Part shown: positions 10,111-19,212 of the stretch, one piece after another
How the letters are laid out: every line of letters begins with the position of its first letter
How positions within the stretch are numbered: position 1 is the first letter of the stretch
Assembly (NCBI RefSeq): GCF_014529705.1
Contig: NZ_JAANIH010000035.1
Location: 25,269-89,268 of the forward strand
DNA from: Bradyrhizobium campsiandrae
GTDB taxonomy: Bacteria; Pseudomonadota; Alphaproteobacteria; Rhizobiales; Xanthobacteraceae
DNA: 64,000 nucleotides
Direction of reading: 5' to 3'
Translations under genes and position numbers: made by a program
The notes under the pieces: model-generated
The model's input: only the letters and a program-made list of their open reading frames with translations
Told to the model about the DNA's origin: nothing
Database searches by the model: none

Positions 10111-12843
10111 TTGGCTGACGACGACAACAAGCCCGGCGACCAGCCGGCGCAACCCTCGGACATTCGCCCCGTCTCGATCTACGAGGAGATGAAAAAGTCC
10201 TATCTCGATTACGCCATGAGCGTGATCGTGGCGCGCGCGCTGCCCGATGCGCGCGACGGGTTGAAGCCGGTGCATCGCCGCATCCTCTACTCGATGAACG
10301 AGCAGGGGCACACGCCCGACAAGAAGTACGTCAAGTCCGCCCGCGTGGTCGGCGACGTCATCGGTAAGTATCACCCGCACGGCGACCAGTCGATCTACGA
10401 CGCCATGGTCCGCATGGCGCAGGACTTCTCGATGCGCGTGCCGCTGATCGACGGCCAGGGCAATTTCGGCTCGGTCGATGGTGATCCGCCTGCCGCCTAT
10501 CGTTACACCGAAGCGCGTCTGACGAAGGCGGCGCTGGCTCTGCTGGCCGACATCGACAAGGACACCGTCGATTTCCAGCCGAACTACGACAACAACGAGA
10601 CCGAACCGTCGGTCCTACCGGCCAAGTTCCCGAATCTTCTCGTCAATGGCGCCGGCGGCATCGCGGTCGGCATGGCGACCAACATACCGCCGCACAATCT
10701 CGGCGAGGTCATCGACGCCTGCGTTGCGCTGATCGACAACCCCGCACTGACCATCGACGAGCTGATCAACATCGTGCCGGGACCGGATTTCCCGACCGGC
10801 GGCGTCATTCTCGGACGTCAGGGCATTCGCTCCGCCTATCATCTCGGCCGCGGCTCGATCGTGATGCGCGGCAAGGTCACGATCGAGACCATCCGCAAGG
10901 AGCGCGAGGCGCTCATCATCACCGAGATTCCCTACCAGGTGAACAAGGCGACGATGGTCGAGCGCATCGCCGAACTGGTCAAGGAAAAGAAGATCGAGGG
11001 CATCGGCGACCTGCGCGATGAATCGGACCGCGACGGCTATCGCGTCGTCATCGAATTGAAGCGCGACGCTGTTCCGGATGTCGTGCTGAATCAGCTTTAC
11101 AGATTCACGCCGCTGCAGACGAGCTTCGGCGTCAACATGGTGGCGCTCGACAGCGGCCGTCCGCGGATCATGCATCTGAAGGACCTGCTGGCGATCTTCG
11201 TCGACTTCCGCGAGCGGGTCGTCACGCGACGCACCAAATACCTGCTCGCCAAGGCGCGCGATCGCGCGCATATCCTGGTTGGTCTCGCGATCGCGGTCGC
11301 CAATATCGACGAGATGATCCGCGTTATCAGGACTTCGCCGGATCCGACCACGGCGCGCGACACCCTGATGTCGCGTGACTGGCCGGCCCGTGATGTCGAG
11401 GACATGCTGACGCTGATCGACGATCAGCGCCACCGCATCAGCGAGGACGGCACGATCCGGCTGTCGATGGAACAGGCGAGGGCGATCCTCGACCTGCGCT
11501 TGCAGCGCCTGACGGCGCTTGGCCGCGACGAGATCCGCGAGGAGCTCGACAAGCTCGCCGGAGAGATCGCCGATTATCTCGCCATCCTGCGCTCGCGCGC
11601 CCGCGTGCTGGAGATCATCAAGACCGAGCTCGCCGAGGTGAAGGCGGAGTTCGCCACCCCGCGCAAAACTGTGATCATGGAGCAGGAAGGCGAGGTCGAG
11701 GACGAGGACCTGATCCAGCGCGAGGACATGGTCGTCACCGTCTCCCATGCAGGCTACGTCAAGCGCGTTCCGCTGTCGGCCTATCGCGCCCAGCGCCGCG
11801 GCGGCAAGGGCCGCGCCGGGATGCAGACCCGCGACGAGGACTTTGTCAGCCGGCTGTTCGTGGCTTCCACGCACACGCCGGTGCTGTTCTTCTCCTCGCG
11901 CGGCCAGGTCTACAAGGAAAAGGTCTGGCGGCTGCCGATGGCCGCGCCGAACGCGCGCGGCAAGGCAATGATCAACATCCTGCCGTTGGAGCAGGGTGAG
12001 CGCATCACCACCATCATGCCGCTGCCCGAGGACGAATCCACCTGGGGCAACCTCGACGTGATGTTCGCGACCACCGGCGGCAACGTCCGGCGCAACAAGC
12101 TGTCCGACTTCGTCGACGTCCGCCGTTCCGGCATCATCGCGATGAAGCTCGATGAGGGCGAAGCGATCGTCGACGTCCAGATCTGCACCGAGCGTGACGA
12201 CGTGCTGCTGACCGCCGCCGGCGGCCAGTGCATCCGCTTCCCGGTCCCCGACGTTCGCGTGTTTACCGGGCGGACCTCGATGGGCGTGCGCGGCATTGCG
12301 CTTGGCGAGGGCGACAAGGTGATCTCGCTGGCGATCCTGCGCCATGTCGAGACCACGTCCGATGAGCGCTCGGCCTATCTGAAGATGCGCCGCGCGGTCG
12401 CCGGCGAGTCCGGGGCCGAGGAGGCTGCGGTGGATGCCGAAGCGGAGGAGACCTCGGGCAGCTTCCAGCTGGCGCAGGAGCGCTATGCCGAGATGTCGGC
12501 GGCCGAGCAGGTCGTGCTGACCGTGTCCGTCAACGGCTACGGCAAGCGGACCTCGTCCTACGAGTACCGCACCACGGGCCGCGGCGGCAAAGGCATCGTC
12601 GCCATGAGCGTCAACAACCGCAACGGCAACCTCGTCGCGTCCTTCCCCGTCGAGGACGCGGATCAGATCATGCTGGTGACCGACAAGGGCCAGCTGATCC
12701 GCTGCCCGGTCGAAGGCATCCGCATCGCCGGCCGTTCGACCCAAGGCGTCATCGTGTTCGACACCGCCGAGGACGAGCACGTGGTGTCGGTCGAGCACAT
12801 CACGGAAGAGGCCGAGAGCGGCAATGGCGAGAACGGGACGTAA
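10111..12843 (+). CDS. gyrA: DNA gyrase subunit A
   Basis: GyrA is the breakage-reunion subunit of gyrase (A2B2), which introduces negative supercoils. The 910-residue protein has the winged-helix and tower core, catalytic Tyr132 in RYTEAR, and a C-terminal beta-pinwheel with the GyrA box QRRGGKG. The start is a TTG: an in-frame stop lies at 10078-10080 and no ATG or GTG lies between, and MADDDNKPGD is a plausible N-terminus. In the quinolone-resistance region (HPHGDQSIYD) the position equivalent to E. coli Ser83 is Gln93, while the downstream Asp97 is kept. An acidic insert follows at about residues 765-790. Confidence 0.97.
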   Translation: MADDDNKPGDQPAQPSDIRPVSIYEEMKKSYLDYAMSVIVARALPDARDGLKPVHRRILYSMNEQGHTPDKKYVKSARVVGDVIGKYHPHGDQSIYDAMVRMAQDFSMRVPLIDGQGNFGSVDGDPPAAYRYTEARLTKAALALLADIDKDTVDFQPNYDNNETEPSVLPAKFPNLLVNGAGGIAVGMATNIPPHNLGEVIDACVALIDNPALTIDELINIVPGPDFPTGGVILGRQGIRSAYHLGRGSIVMRGKVTIETIRKEREALIITEIPYQVNKATMVERIAELVKEKKIEGIGDLRDESDRDGYRVVIELKRDAVPDVVLNQLYRFTPLQTSFGVNMVALDSGRPRIMHLKDLLAIFVDFRERVVTRRTKYLLAKARDRAHILVGLAIAVANIDEMIRVIRTSPDPTTARDTLMSRDWPARDVEDMLTLIDDQRHRISEDGTIRLSMEQARAILDLRLQRLTALGRDEIREELDKLAGEIADYLAILRSRARVLEIIKTELAEVKAEFATPRKTVIMEQEGEVEDEDLIQREDMVVTVSHAGYVKRVPLSAYRAQRRGGKGRAGMQTRDEDFVSRLFVASTHTPVLFFSSRGQVYKEKVWRLPMAAPNARGKAMINILPLEQGERITTIMPLPEDESTWGNLDVMFATTGGNVRRNKLSDFVDVRRSGIIAMKLDEGEAIVDVQICTERDDVLLTAAGGQCIRFPVPDVRVFTGRTSMGVRGIALGEGDKVISLAILRHVETTSDERSAYLKMRRAVAGESGAEEAAVDAEAEETSGSFQLAQERYAEMSAAEQVVLTVSVNGYGKRTSSYEYRTTGRGGKGIVAMSVNNRNGNLVASFPVEDADQIMLVTDKGQLIRCPVEGIRIAGRSTQGVIVFDTAEDEHVVSVEHITEEAESGNGENGT

Positions 12844-12846
12844 CGC

Positions 12847-13635
12847 ATGCCACGCATCATTGGGGGCCTTCTTGCTTGTCTTTTGACGGTTGCTTTTGCC
12901 ACCGGCGCGGTCGCCGCAGATGTCAAGGTGATGATCTCGGCTGGGTTCTTTGCCGTGTATGAGGAGCTCGGTCCGGCCTTCGAGAAAGCGACTGGGCACA
13001 AGCTCGTCACGACGCGCGGCCCTTCGGTCGGCGATTCGCCGGAAGCCATACCGACGCGGCTGTCCCATGGCGAGCCGGCCGACGTGGTGATCATGGACGG
13101 CAGCGGCGTGGACCTGCTGGAGCAGCGCAATCTCGCGCGGCCCGGCAGCCGGGTGCCGCTCGCGGAATCCTTCATCGGTATGGCGGTCAAGGCCGGGCAG
13201 CCCAAGCCCGACATCAGCACGGTGGACGCGTTGCGCAAGACGCTGCTGGCCGCCAAGTCGATCGCCTATTCGGACAGCTCGAGCGGCACCTATCTGTCCA
13301 ACGTCGGCTTCAAGAAGCTCGGCATTGCCGACGAGATTGCCGGCAAAACGCGCAAGGTGCGCGGTCCGCCTTCTGGCGAGCCCGTCGCGGCGGTCGTCGC
13401 CCGGGGTGAAGCCGAGATTGGTTTCCAGCAGGTCGCGGAAATGATCCACGTGCCCGGCATCGATTTCGTCGGCACGGTGCCGTCCGAGATTCAGCCGCCG
13501 ACGCTCTATGTCGGCGCTATTCCCACGAACTCGCAACAGCCCGAGGCAGCAATCGCCCTGCTGCACTTCCTATCGTCCGCAGACGCCGCAGCCGTAATCA
13601 CGAAGAACGGCTTGAAGCCAGCACCGCCGCACTGA
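12847..13635 (+). CDS. ModA-like periplasmic substrate-binding protein
   Basis: A 262-residue protein with a cleavable signal peptide (about residues 1-23, ending AVAADV) and the fold of molybdate/sulfate-type class II binding proteins: the ISAGF start, HGEPADVVIMDG, YSDSSSGTYLSNV, and a C-terminal FLSSADAAAVITKNGLKP typical of ModA relatives. It starts 3 bp after the gyrA stop, so it is probably transcribed with it. No permease or ATPase gene adjoins, so it is an orphan and molybdate as ligand is unproven; such orphans in Rhizobiales are often annotated only as substrate-binding domain proteins. Confidence 0.8.
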   Translation: MPRIIGGLLACLLTVAFATGAVAADVKVMISAGFFAVYEELGPAFEKATGHKLVTTRGPSVGDSPEAIPTRLSHGEPADVVIMDGSGVDLLEQRNLARPGSRVPLAESFIGMAVKAGQPKPDISTVDALRKTLLAAKSIAYSDSSSGTYLSNVGFKKLGIADEIAGKTRKVRGPPSGEPVAAVVARGEAEIGFQQVAEMIHVPGIDFVGTVPSEIQPPTLYVGAIPTNSQQPEAAIALLHFLSSADAAAVITKNGLKPAPPH

Positions 13636-13640
13636 GCGGA

Positions 13641-14600
13641 TTAGGAGGCGGCCGCAAGCTCTCTCGTAAGATCGGCGAGCACCTCGCGCTTGCCGATCTG
13701 CGCCATCCAGCACCAAAGCTCCAGCGTGCAATATATCCGATAGAGATCGAGCGTCTGCTGCCAGTCGGGACGCTCGATCGGACCATAGCCGGCGAGCAGT
13801 CCATCGCGCTTGGGCGCGTCTTTCGCCGTGAAATAGTACAGCGCCTTCGCGATATCCAGCAGCGGATCGCCCGATGTCGCGTTCTCGAAATCGACGATGC
13901 CTGTCAGGTGCGGTTCGCCTCGCGAAGTCACCAGCACATTGCCGGCATGGAAATCGTAGTGACACAGGCGGGGCGTGGTGGCCGCCTCGAACAGGTGCTG
14001 TCGTGCCTCGACGCTGTCGCGCAGCCTCTCGGCAAGTGCGGGATCGCCGCCCCGGGCGCAGAACTCTTTCAATTTCCTGTCGAGCTGCGCCGACATGTAG
14101 GCGCGGTTGGTCGGATACGCCGTCCACACGCCGTTGGGGCCGATATAGCCGAAGCTGTCGAGGGTGACGTGGTTGATCCCGCGCAATGCTGCGCCCATCT
14201 CGGCGTAGATCGAAAACAGCCCGGCCTCCGACAGCGCCGCCTCGCGCCGGCCGAGCACGGTACCGTCGAGCCTGGTCATGAGCACATAGTTCAGGTCGAC
14301 CACCGACCGCGTGTCGTCGGCGAGCAGGATTTTGGGAATGGTCGTGCCGAGGTCGCGCAAGAGCCCCAGCACATAGACCTCCTTCGCCATCTTCCATTGC
14401 AGCGATTCTGGATAGACCTTGAGGATGCAGGCCGGCGCGTCCACAAGCGCGATCTCGAGGACGGTGCTGATCTCTCCGCCGTGCAGCTCGGTGAGGCTGA
14501 GTACCGACGCATCAGGAGATATCTGGCGCACGATCGCGCGCGCCTGATCGATCGATATCTCCAGCCGAGGCTTGAGCTGCAAGGGCGCTTCGCTGGACAT
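13641..14600 (-). CDS. Phosphotransferase family protein (APH/choline-kinase fold)
   Basis: A 319-residue kinase-like protein of the aminoglycoside-phosphotransferase superfamily. Visible are the lysine of strand 3 (CILKVYPE), the catalytic loop CHYDFHAGNVLV (HxDxxxxN) and the metal-binding IVDFENATSGDPLLDIA. Most bacterial chromosomal members act on sugars or small metabolites rather than antibiotics; the substrate is unknown. The ATG at 14600 begins MSSEAPLQLKP; a longer frame from 14753 overlaps kup and is rejected. It ends convergently 5 bp from the ModA-like gene and starts 35 bp after kup, so it may be cotranscribed with kup. Confidence 0.85.
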   Translation of the reverse strand: MSSEAPLQLKPRLEISIDQARAIVRQISPDASVLSLTELHGGEISTVLEIALVDAPACILKVYPESLQWKMAKEVYVLGLLRDLGTTIPKILLADDTRSVVDLNYVLMTRLDGTVLGRREAALSEAGLFSIYAEMGAALRGINHVTLDSFGYIGPNGVWTAYPTNRAYMSAQLDRKLKEFCARGGDPALAERLRDSVEARQHLFEAATTPRLCHYDFHAGNVLVTSRGEPHLTGIVDFENATSGDPLLDIAKALYYFTAKDAPKRDGLLAGYGPIERPDWQQTLDLYRIYCTLELWCWMAQIGKREVLADLTRELAAAS

Positions 14601-14635
14601 CGGCGTTCGCTTCCAGATCGCGCGGCGCAGCCGCG

Positions 14636-16639
14636 CTAGATTTCCAGCTCCGTGCCGAACTCCACCACCTGCTTGGTCGGCACGCCGAAGAATGCCGCCG
14701 AGCGCTCGGCGTTGCGCTGCAGGAAGGCGAACAGGCCTTCGCGCCAGACCCACATGCCGGGCACGTCCTCGCGCGGGATGATGGTCTCGCGGCCGACATA
14801 GTAGGTGATGTCGGAGAGATCGATGCCGGGCAGCTTGCCCTGGCGGCAGGCCAGCGCCAGCCCCTCATAGATCGTCGGGTTCTGCATGAAGCCGTAATGC
14901 AGGATCACGCGGGTGATCCCGGGGATGATCTCGATCACTTCGGCGCGGTCCGCCTCAGTGATGTGGGGCAGCTCCTCGATCAGCACGGTGACGAGGATGA
15001 TACGCTCGTGCAGCACGTGGTTGTGCTTGACGAATTGCGTCAGCGCCAGCGGCACGCCTTTCGGGGCGGACGCGAGGAACACGGCGGTGCCGGGCAGGCG
15101 CGCGCTGCATTTGTTGACCGCGGTCTCGATCAGGTCCTCCTCTGGCTGGCGCAGCCTTGCGCGCGCAGCTTCCACGAGCTTGACGCCGGCGCGCCAGGTC
15201 AGCATCAGGAAGGCGACGAAGGCGGCGAGCAGCAGCGGAAACCAGCCGCCCTCGAACAGCTTGATCGAGTTGGCCGCGAAGAAGATCATGTCGATCACGA
15301 AGAAGAAGCCGTTCACGGCCACCACGAGCCAGGGCGAAAAACCCCACTGGATCGCGACCAGGGCTGCGAGCAGCGTGGTGATCGCCATCAAGAGCGACAC
15401 CGCGATGCCATAGGCACCGGCGAGCGCGTCCGAGGTGCCGAAGCTCAGCACCGCGCCGAGGGTTGCCGCGGCGAGCAGCCAGTTCACCAGCGGCACGTAG
15501 ATCTGACCGATCGCATCGCTGGTGGTGTGGCGGATCTGCATGCGCGGCAGGAAGCCGAGCTGGATCGATTGCTGGGTGAGCGAGAACACGCCGGAGATGA
15601 TCGCCTGCGAGGCAATCACGGTCGCCACCGCCGAGAACGCGACCAGCGCATAGTGCAGGGCATCGGGGCAGAGCTGGAAGAACGGGTTCTCGATCATCGT
15701 GGGGTCGGTGATCAAGAGCGCCGCTTGGCCGAAATAATTCAGCACCAGCGCGGGCAGGCAGATCGCGAACCAGGCGAGCCGGATCGGCAGCCGGCCGAAA
15801 TGGCCCATATCGGCATACATGGCCTCGCCGCCGGTCACGGCGAGGAAGGCGGCGCCGAGGATCGCAAAGGAGACGTGGAAATCCTGGTGGATCAGGAACT
15901 CGAAGGCATAGAGCGGGCTGAGCGCGGCCAGCACCGCCGGCGCCTTGATGATGCCGTGGATGCCGAGCGCGGCCAGCACGACGAACCAGCCCAGCATCAC
16001 CGGGCCGAAGATGCGACCGATGAAGCCGGTGCCCTGCTTCTGCATGATGAACAGGCCGACCAGGATGGCGATGGTGAGGGGCACGACCACCGGGGAAAGC
16101 GAGGGGGCGTCGACCTTGAGGCCTTCAATGGCGGAGAGCACAGAAATCGCCGGCGTGATCGCGCCATCGCCGTAGAGCAGCGCCGCGCCGACGAGGCCGA
16201 CGACGAGCAGGTGCGCCCGCCAGGTCCCGGGCTGGGCGTGCCGGGCATGCAGCAGGGCCAGCAGCGCAACGATGCCGCCTTCGCCGCGATTGTCCGCGCG
16301 CAGAATCAGCATCGCGTATTTCAGCGAGATGATCAGCAGCAGCGCCCAGAGGATCAGCGAGGCAACCCCCAGGACAGCCTCGGGAGTCACGGTGCCGCCA
16401 TGGGCGGCCGCCTTGGCGGCCTCCTTCAGGGCGTAGAGCGGGCTGGTGCCGATATCGCCATAGACCACGCCAAGGGCGCCCATGGTCATGGCAAGCGGCA
16501 GCGGATCAGGGTGACGATGGCCGGAAGCGACTGCGGGCGTACTGGACAAAGGCAACCCCTCAATGGGATCGCGCCCTTCGGGCCATTCCGAGGGGCGCGA
16601 GCAACAAACAGTCTGCGACGAGACGTCGCAAATATCCAT
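14636..16639 (-). CDS. kup: Potassium uptake transporter Kup
   Basis: Kup/HAK/KT family K+:H+ symporter in the inner membrane. The 667-residue protein carries the family signature GALGVVYGDIGTSPLYALKE in the first membrane segment, twelve predicted hydrophobic segments to about residue 460, a GDGAITPAISVLSA motif, and a cytosolic C-terminal domain. Length fits the family (about 620-670). The N-terminal 50 residues before the first segment are unusually long and Pro-rich; a downstream start is possible but no better ATG with a ribosome site is apparent. Confidence 0.95.
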   Translation of the reverse strand: MDICDVSSQTVCCSRPSEWPEGRDPIEGLPLSSTPAVASGHRHPDPLPLAMTMGALGVVYGDIGTSPLYALKEAAKAAAHGGTVTPEAVLGVASLILWALLLIISLKYAMLILRADNRGEGGIVALLALLHARHAQPGTWRAHLLVVGLVGAALLYGDGAITPAISVLSAIEGLKVDAPSLSPVVVPLTIAILVGLFIMQKQGTGFIGRIFGPVMLGWFVVLAALGIHGIIKAPAVLAALSPLYAFEFLIHQDFHVSFAILGAAFLAVTGGEAMYADMGHFGRLPIRLAWFAICLPALVLNYFGQAALLITDPTMIENPFFQLCPDALHYALVAFSAVATVIASQAIISGVFSLTQQSIQLGFLPRMQIRHTTSDAIGQIYVPLVNWLLAAATLGAVLSFGTSDALAGAYGIAVSLLMAITTLLAALVAIQWGFSPWLVVAVNGFFFVIDMIFFAANSIKLFEGGWFPLLLAAFVAFLMLTWRAGVKLVEAARARLRQPEEDLIETAVNKCSARLPGTAVFLASAPKGVPLALTQFVKHNHVLHERIILVTVLIEELPHITEADRAEVIEIIPGITRVILHYGFMQNPTIYEGLALACRQGKLPGIDLSDITYYVGRETIIPREDVPGMWVWREGLFAFLQRNAERSAAFFGVPTKQVVEFGTELEI

Positions 16640-16681
16640 GGGGTTGTGACGGACGTTTATGACGCCAGCCTGACAGACAGC

Positions 16682-16939
16682 CTACGGCGTGCGGTCGGCC
16701 GTGACGAGGCGAGCGACGCGGACGTCAGTCCTGGTGCCGGCGCGGCGCAGGCAGGACGCCTCGAAGTTCGGCCAGGCCTGCTGCGAGCAGTCCCTGCCGA
16801 TGGCCTTGATGTCGAGCCGGTCGCCCTTCGCAAGCGGCTGCGGCACGCTTGCTTCAACGGTCGGAGCAAAACCGGGCAGGAGGGTGAGGGTCGCAGCAAC
16901 ACATGCGGCGACAGCGATCGCTGAAAGCGCTTTGATCAT
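16682..16939 (-). CDS. Small exported hypothetical protein
   Basis: An 85-residue protein with a signal peptide (MIKALSAIAVAACVAATL...) and a short mature part of about 55 residues containing two cysteines in a GRDCSQQAWPNFEASC arrangement that could form one disulfide. I recognise the CSxQxWPxxxxxC pattern from small Bradyrhizobium exported proteins of unknown function. It is upstream of and co-directional with kup, 42 bp away. No function is proposed. The 257 bp from 16940 to coaD contain no gene. Confidence 0.6.
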   Translation of the reverse strand: MIKALSAIAVAACVAATLTLLPGFAPTVEASVPQPLAKGDRLDIKAIGRDCSQQAWPNFEASCLRRAGTRTDVRVARLVTADRTP

Positions 16940-17196
16940 TGACGGTCCCCTGTGATGCGGCCGCTGTGCCCAGCTCGCGGCCCGTCATTCGTTGGCCAGA
17001 TTAGTAACCATGGCCAGTTTCCGGACGTCTTCGCCGACGCCCGAAATGGTTTCGTTCGCACGCCGTTTTGTTTCGTCGGCCCCCGAGGACGAAACAATCC
17101 GGGGCTTCCGCGAGGGATCGGCGCGAAAACCGACTGGAACCGGACAAGGAACCCGGCCGGCTTGCCGGGCAGAGCCGGGCGCGGTAGGACGGGGCC

Positions 17197-17691
17197 ATGC
17201 CGCGCATTGCCTTCTACCCAGGTTCCTTCGACCCCATCACCAACGGCCATCTGGACGTGGTCCGGCATGCCGTTCCCCTGTGCGACAGGCTTGTTGTCGC
17301 GATCGGGGTCCATCCCGGCAAGAAGCCGCTGTTCACGACGGAGGAGCGGCTGAAAATGCTGCACGACGTCTGCGGGCCGATTGCAGCCCAGGCCGGCTGC
17401 GCGCTGGAGGCGACCACCTTTGACGATCTCTCCGTGACCGCCGCTCGCAAGCACGGCGCGACCATCATGATCAGAGGTTTGCGCGACGGCACCGATCTCG
17501 ACTACGAAATGCAGCTGGCCGGCATGAACGAGGCCATGGCGCCGGAGGTGCACACGGTCTTCCTGCCGGCCTCTCCCATGGTCCGCCCGATCACCGCCAC
17601 ACTGGTACGCCAGATCGCTGGCATGGGCGGCGATGTCTCGACCTTCGTGCCGCCGCTCGTTGCATCCCTGCTCAAGGCCAAATTCGCCTGA
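17197..17691 (+). CDS. coaD: Pantetheine-phosphate adenylyltransferase
   Basis: CoaD catalyses the fourth step of coenzyme A synthesis, joining ATP and 4'-phosphopantetheine to give dephospho-CoA. The 164-residue protein has the nucleotidyltransferase T/HxGH motif in YPGSFDPITNGHLD, the second motif IMIRGLRDGTDLDYE, and the C-terminal segment PMVRPITATLVRQIA, close to the family ISSTLVRE. A GGACGGGG stretch precedes the ATG. It begins a plus-strand run continuing with two cyclophilins and queA. Confidence 0.97.
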   Translation: MPRIAFYPGSFDPITNGHLDVVRHAVPLCDRLVVAIGVHPGKKPLFTTEERLKMLHDVCGPIAAQAGCALEATTFDDLSVTAARKHGATIMIRGLRDGTDLDYEMQLAGMNEAMAPEVHTVFLPASPMVRPITATLVRQIAGMGGDVSTFVPPLVASLLKAKFA

Positions 17692-17731
17692 AAACGGTGC
17701 GCTTCTTCATCTCACCTGATCCGGAGTTTTC

Positions 17732-18307
17732 ATGAACCGTCGTTTCGCAATTGTTGCCACGATGCTGGTCGCGCTCATCGGCGTCGTCCCGGCGGTGGCA
17801 CAGCAGCTGCCCGCAAATCTCGACAAGGCCAACGCGCTGGTCATCGACACCACCAAGGGCCGCATCGTCATCAAGCTTAGGACCGACCTTGCCCCGCAGC
17901 ACGCCGAGCGGCTCAAGCAGCTCGCGCGCGAGGGCTTCTACAACAACGTGCCGTTCCACCGCGTCATGGACGGCTTCATGGCCCAGACCGGCGACGGCCA
18001 GAACGGCAACGGCACCGGCGGTTCGAAATATCCGAACCTGAAGCAGGAATTCTCCAAGGTTCACTTCGCCCGCGGCATCGTCGGCATGGCCCGGCGCGGC
18101 GACAGCGTCGATACCGCTAACTCGCAGTTCTTCATTATGTTCGCCGATGGCGGCGGCCTCGATGGCCAGTACACCGTGGTCGGCGAGGTCGTGCAGGGCA
18201 TGGACGTGGTCGACAAGCTGAAGAAGGCGCCGGCCGGCTCGCCGAGCGGCACCGTCGCCGATCCCGACAAGATGGTGAAGGTGCAGGTCGCCTCCGACAT
18301 CAAGTAG
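17732..18307 (+). CDS. Periplasmic peptidyl-prolyl cis-trans isomerase (cyclophilin type)
   Basis: A 191-residue cyclophilin with an N-terminal signal peptide (cleavage near VVPAVAQQ), so probably periplasmic. The fold motifs are present: FHRVMDGFMAQTGDG (catalytic Arg), GGSKYPNLKQEF, and NSQFFIMFADG. It assists folding by isomerising Xaa-Pro bonds. GGAG lies 7 nt before the ATG. It is followed by a small exported protein and a second, cytosolic cyclophilin, giving a compact ppi cluster. Confidence 0.95.
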   Translation: MNRRFAIVATMLVALIGVVPAVAQQLPANLDKANALVIDTTKGRIVIKLRTDLAPQHAERLKQLAREGFYNNVPFHRVMDGFMAQTGDGQNGNGTGGSKYPNLKQEFSKVHFARGIVGMARRGDSVDTANSQFFIMFADGGGLDGQYTVVGEVVQGMDVVDKLKKAPAGSPSGTVADPDKMVKVQVASDIK

Positions 18308-18312
18308 CAGGG

Positions 18313-18741
18313 ATGATGGCGCGCCGCGGCGACAGGCTTCTGCTCGCTGCCGCAGCGCTGCTGCTCGGCATTTGCGGTGCGGCCGCAGAGGACGCACAGG
18401 TCAATACCATTCAGGACGTCTTCCAGCACCTAAGGACCTGCTGGAAGCCGCCGGCGCCGAGCCAAGCGCGCCCACTCGACATCACCGTCGTGGTGAGCTT
18501 TAACCGGTCTGGAGACATTCTGGGCCATCCGAGGATTACCTATGAATCCGCGGAGGCCTCCGACAATGACCGGCTGCAATACCGGATCGCGGTGATGGAG
18601 GCGTTGCAACGCTGCACGCCGATGCCATTTACCGATGCAATGGCGGGCGCTGCCGCAGGACGTCCATTCGCGATCCAGTTCCGCAACCGCAAGACGTCAC
18701 CTGACAAGACTTCACCCTCAACACAAGAGAGACGAGCATGA
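18313..18741 (+). CDS. Exported TonB/TolA C-terminal-like hypothetical protein
   Basis: A 142-residue protein with a signal peptide ending near GAAAEDAQ. The mature part, with LRTCWKPPAPSQ, then ITVVVSFNRSGDILGHPRITYE and ALQRCTPMPF, has the layout of TonB/TolA C-terminal-type domains seen in small exported rhizobial proteins (a Cys-Trp near the start, a second Cys before the last strand). It lies 5 bp after the first cyclophilin and overlaps the second by 4 bp (ATGA), so translation is probably coupled. Function unknown. Confidence 0.75.
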   Translation: MMARRGDRLLLAAAALLLGICGAAAEDAQVNTIQDVFQHLRTCWKPPAPSQARPLDITVVVSFNRSGDILGHPRITYESAEASDNDRLQYRIAVMEALQRCTPMPFTDAMAGAAAGRPFAIQFRNRKTSPDKTSPSTQERRA

Positions 18742-19202
18742 GCGTCACCGAAAACACATTGATCCTCGAGACCACGCAGGGCCCCGTCACCATCGAGATG
18801 CGCCCCGACCTCGCGCCCGGCCATGTCGCCCGCATCAAGGAACTGGTCCGCGAAGGCTTCTACGACGGCATCGTGTTTCATCGCGTCATCGAGGGCTTCA
18901 TGGCGCAGACCGGCTGCCCGCACGGCACCGGCACCGGCGGCTCCGGCAAGAAGCTGAAGGCCGAGTTCAACAAGGAGCCGCATGTGCGCGGCACCACCTC
19001 GATGGCCCGTGCCGCCAATCCCGATTCCGGCGACAGCCAGTTCTTCATCTGCTTCGACGACGCCCGTTTCCTCGACAACCAGTACACGGTGTGGGGCAAG
19101 GTCACCGAGGGCATGGAGAACGTCGACAAGATCAAGCGCGGCGAGCCGGTGCAGAACCCGGACAAGATCGTCAAGGCGCGGATGGCGGCGGACGCGGAGT
19201 AA
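18738..19202 (+). CDS. Cytoplasmic peptidyl-prolyl cis-trans isomerase (cyclophilin type)
   Basis: A 154-residue cyclophilin without a signal peptide, so cytosolic. Core motifs FHRVIEGFMAQTGCP, GTGTGGSGKKLKAEF and DSQFFICFDDARFLDNQYTVWG match the bacterial PpiB-like group. Its ATG overlaps the upstream TGA in an ATGA. It probably arose as a duplicate of the periplasmic copy upstream or the reverse. A perfect hairpin separates it from queA. Confidence 0.95.
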   Translation: MSVTENTLILETTQGPVTIEMRPDLAPGHVARIKELVREGFYDGIVFHRVIEGFMAQTGCPHGTGTGGSGKKLKAEFNKEPHVRGTTSMARAANPDSGDSQFFICFDDARFLDNQYTVWGKVTEGMENVDKIKRGEPVQNPDKIVKARMAADAE

Positions 19203-19212
19203 GTCCGTCATT

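Noticed and set aside
10615..13566. 983-codon open frame antisense to gyrA
   Set aside because: Frame is a product of GC third-position bias on the opposite strand; the translation is Arg/Ala/Asp/His-rich with no domain, and gyrA on the other strand is unequivocal.
14897..16924. 675-codon plus-strand frame across kup
   Set aside because: Gln/Glu/Arg/His-rich shadow of Kup, no ribosome site, no domain.
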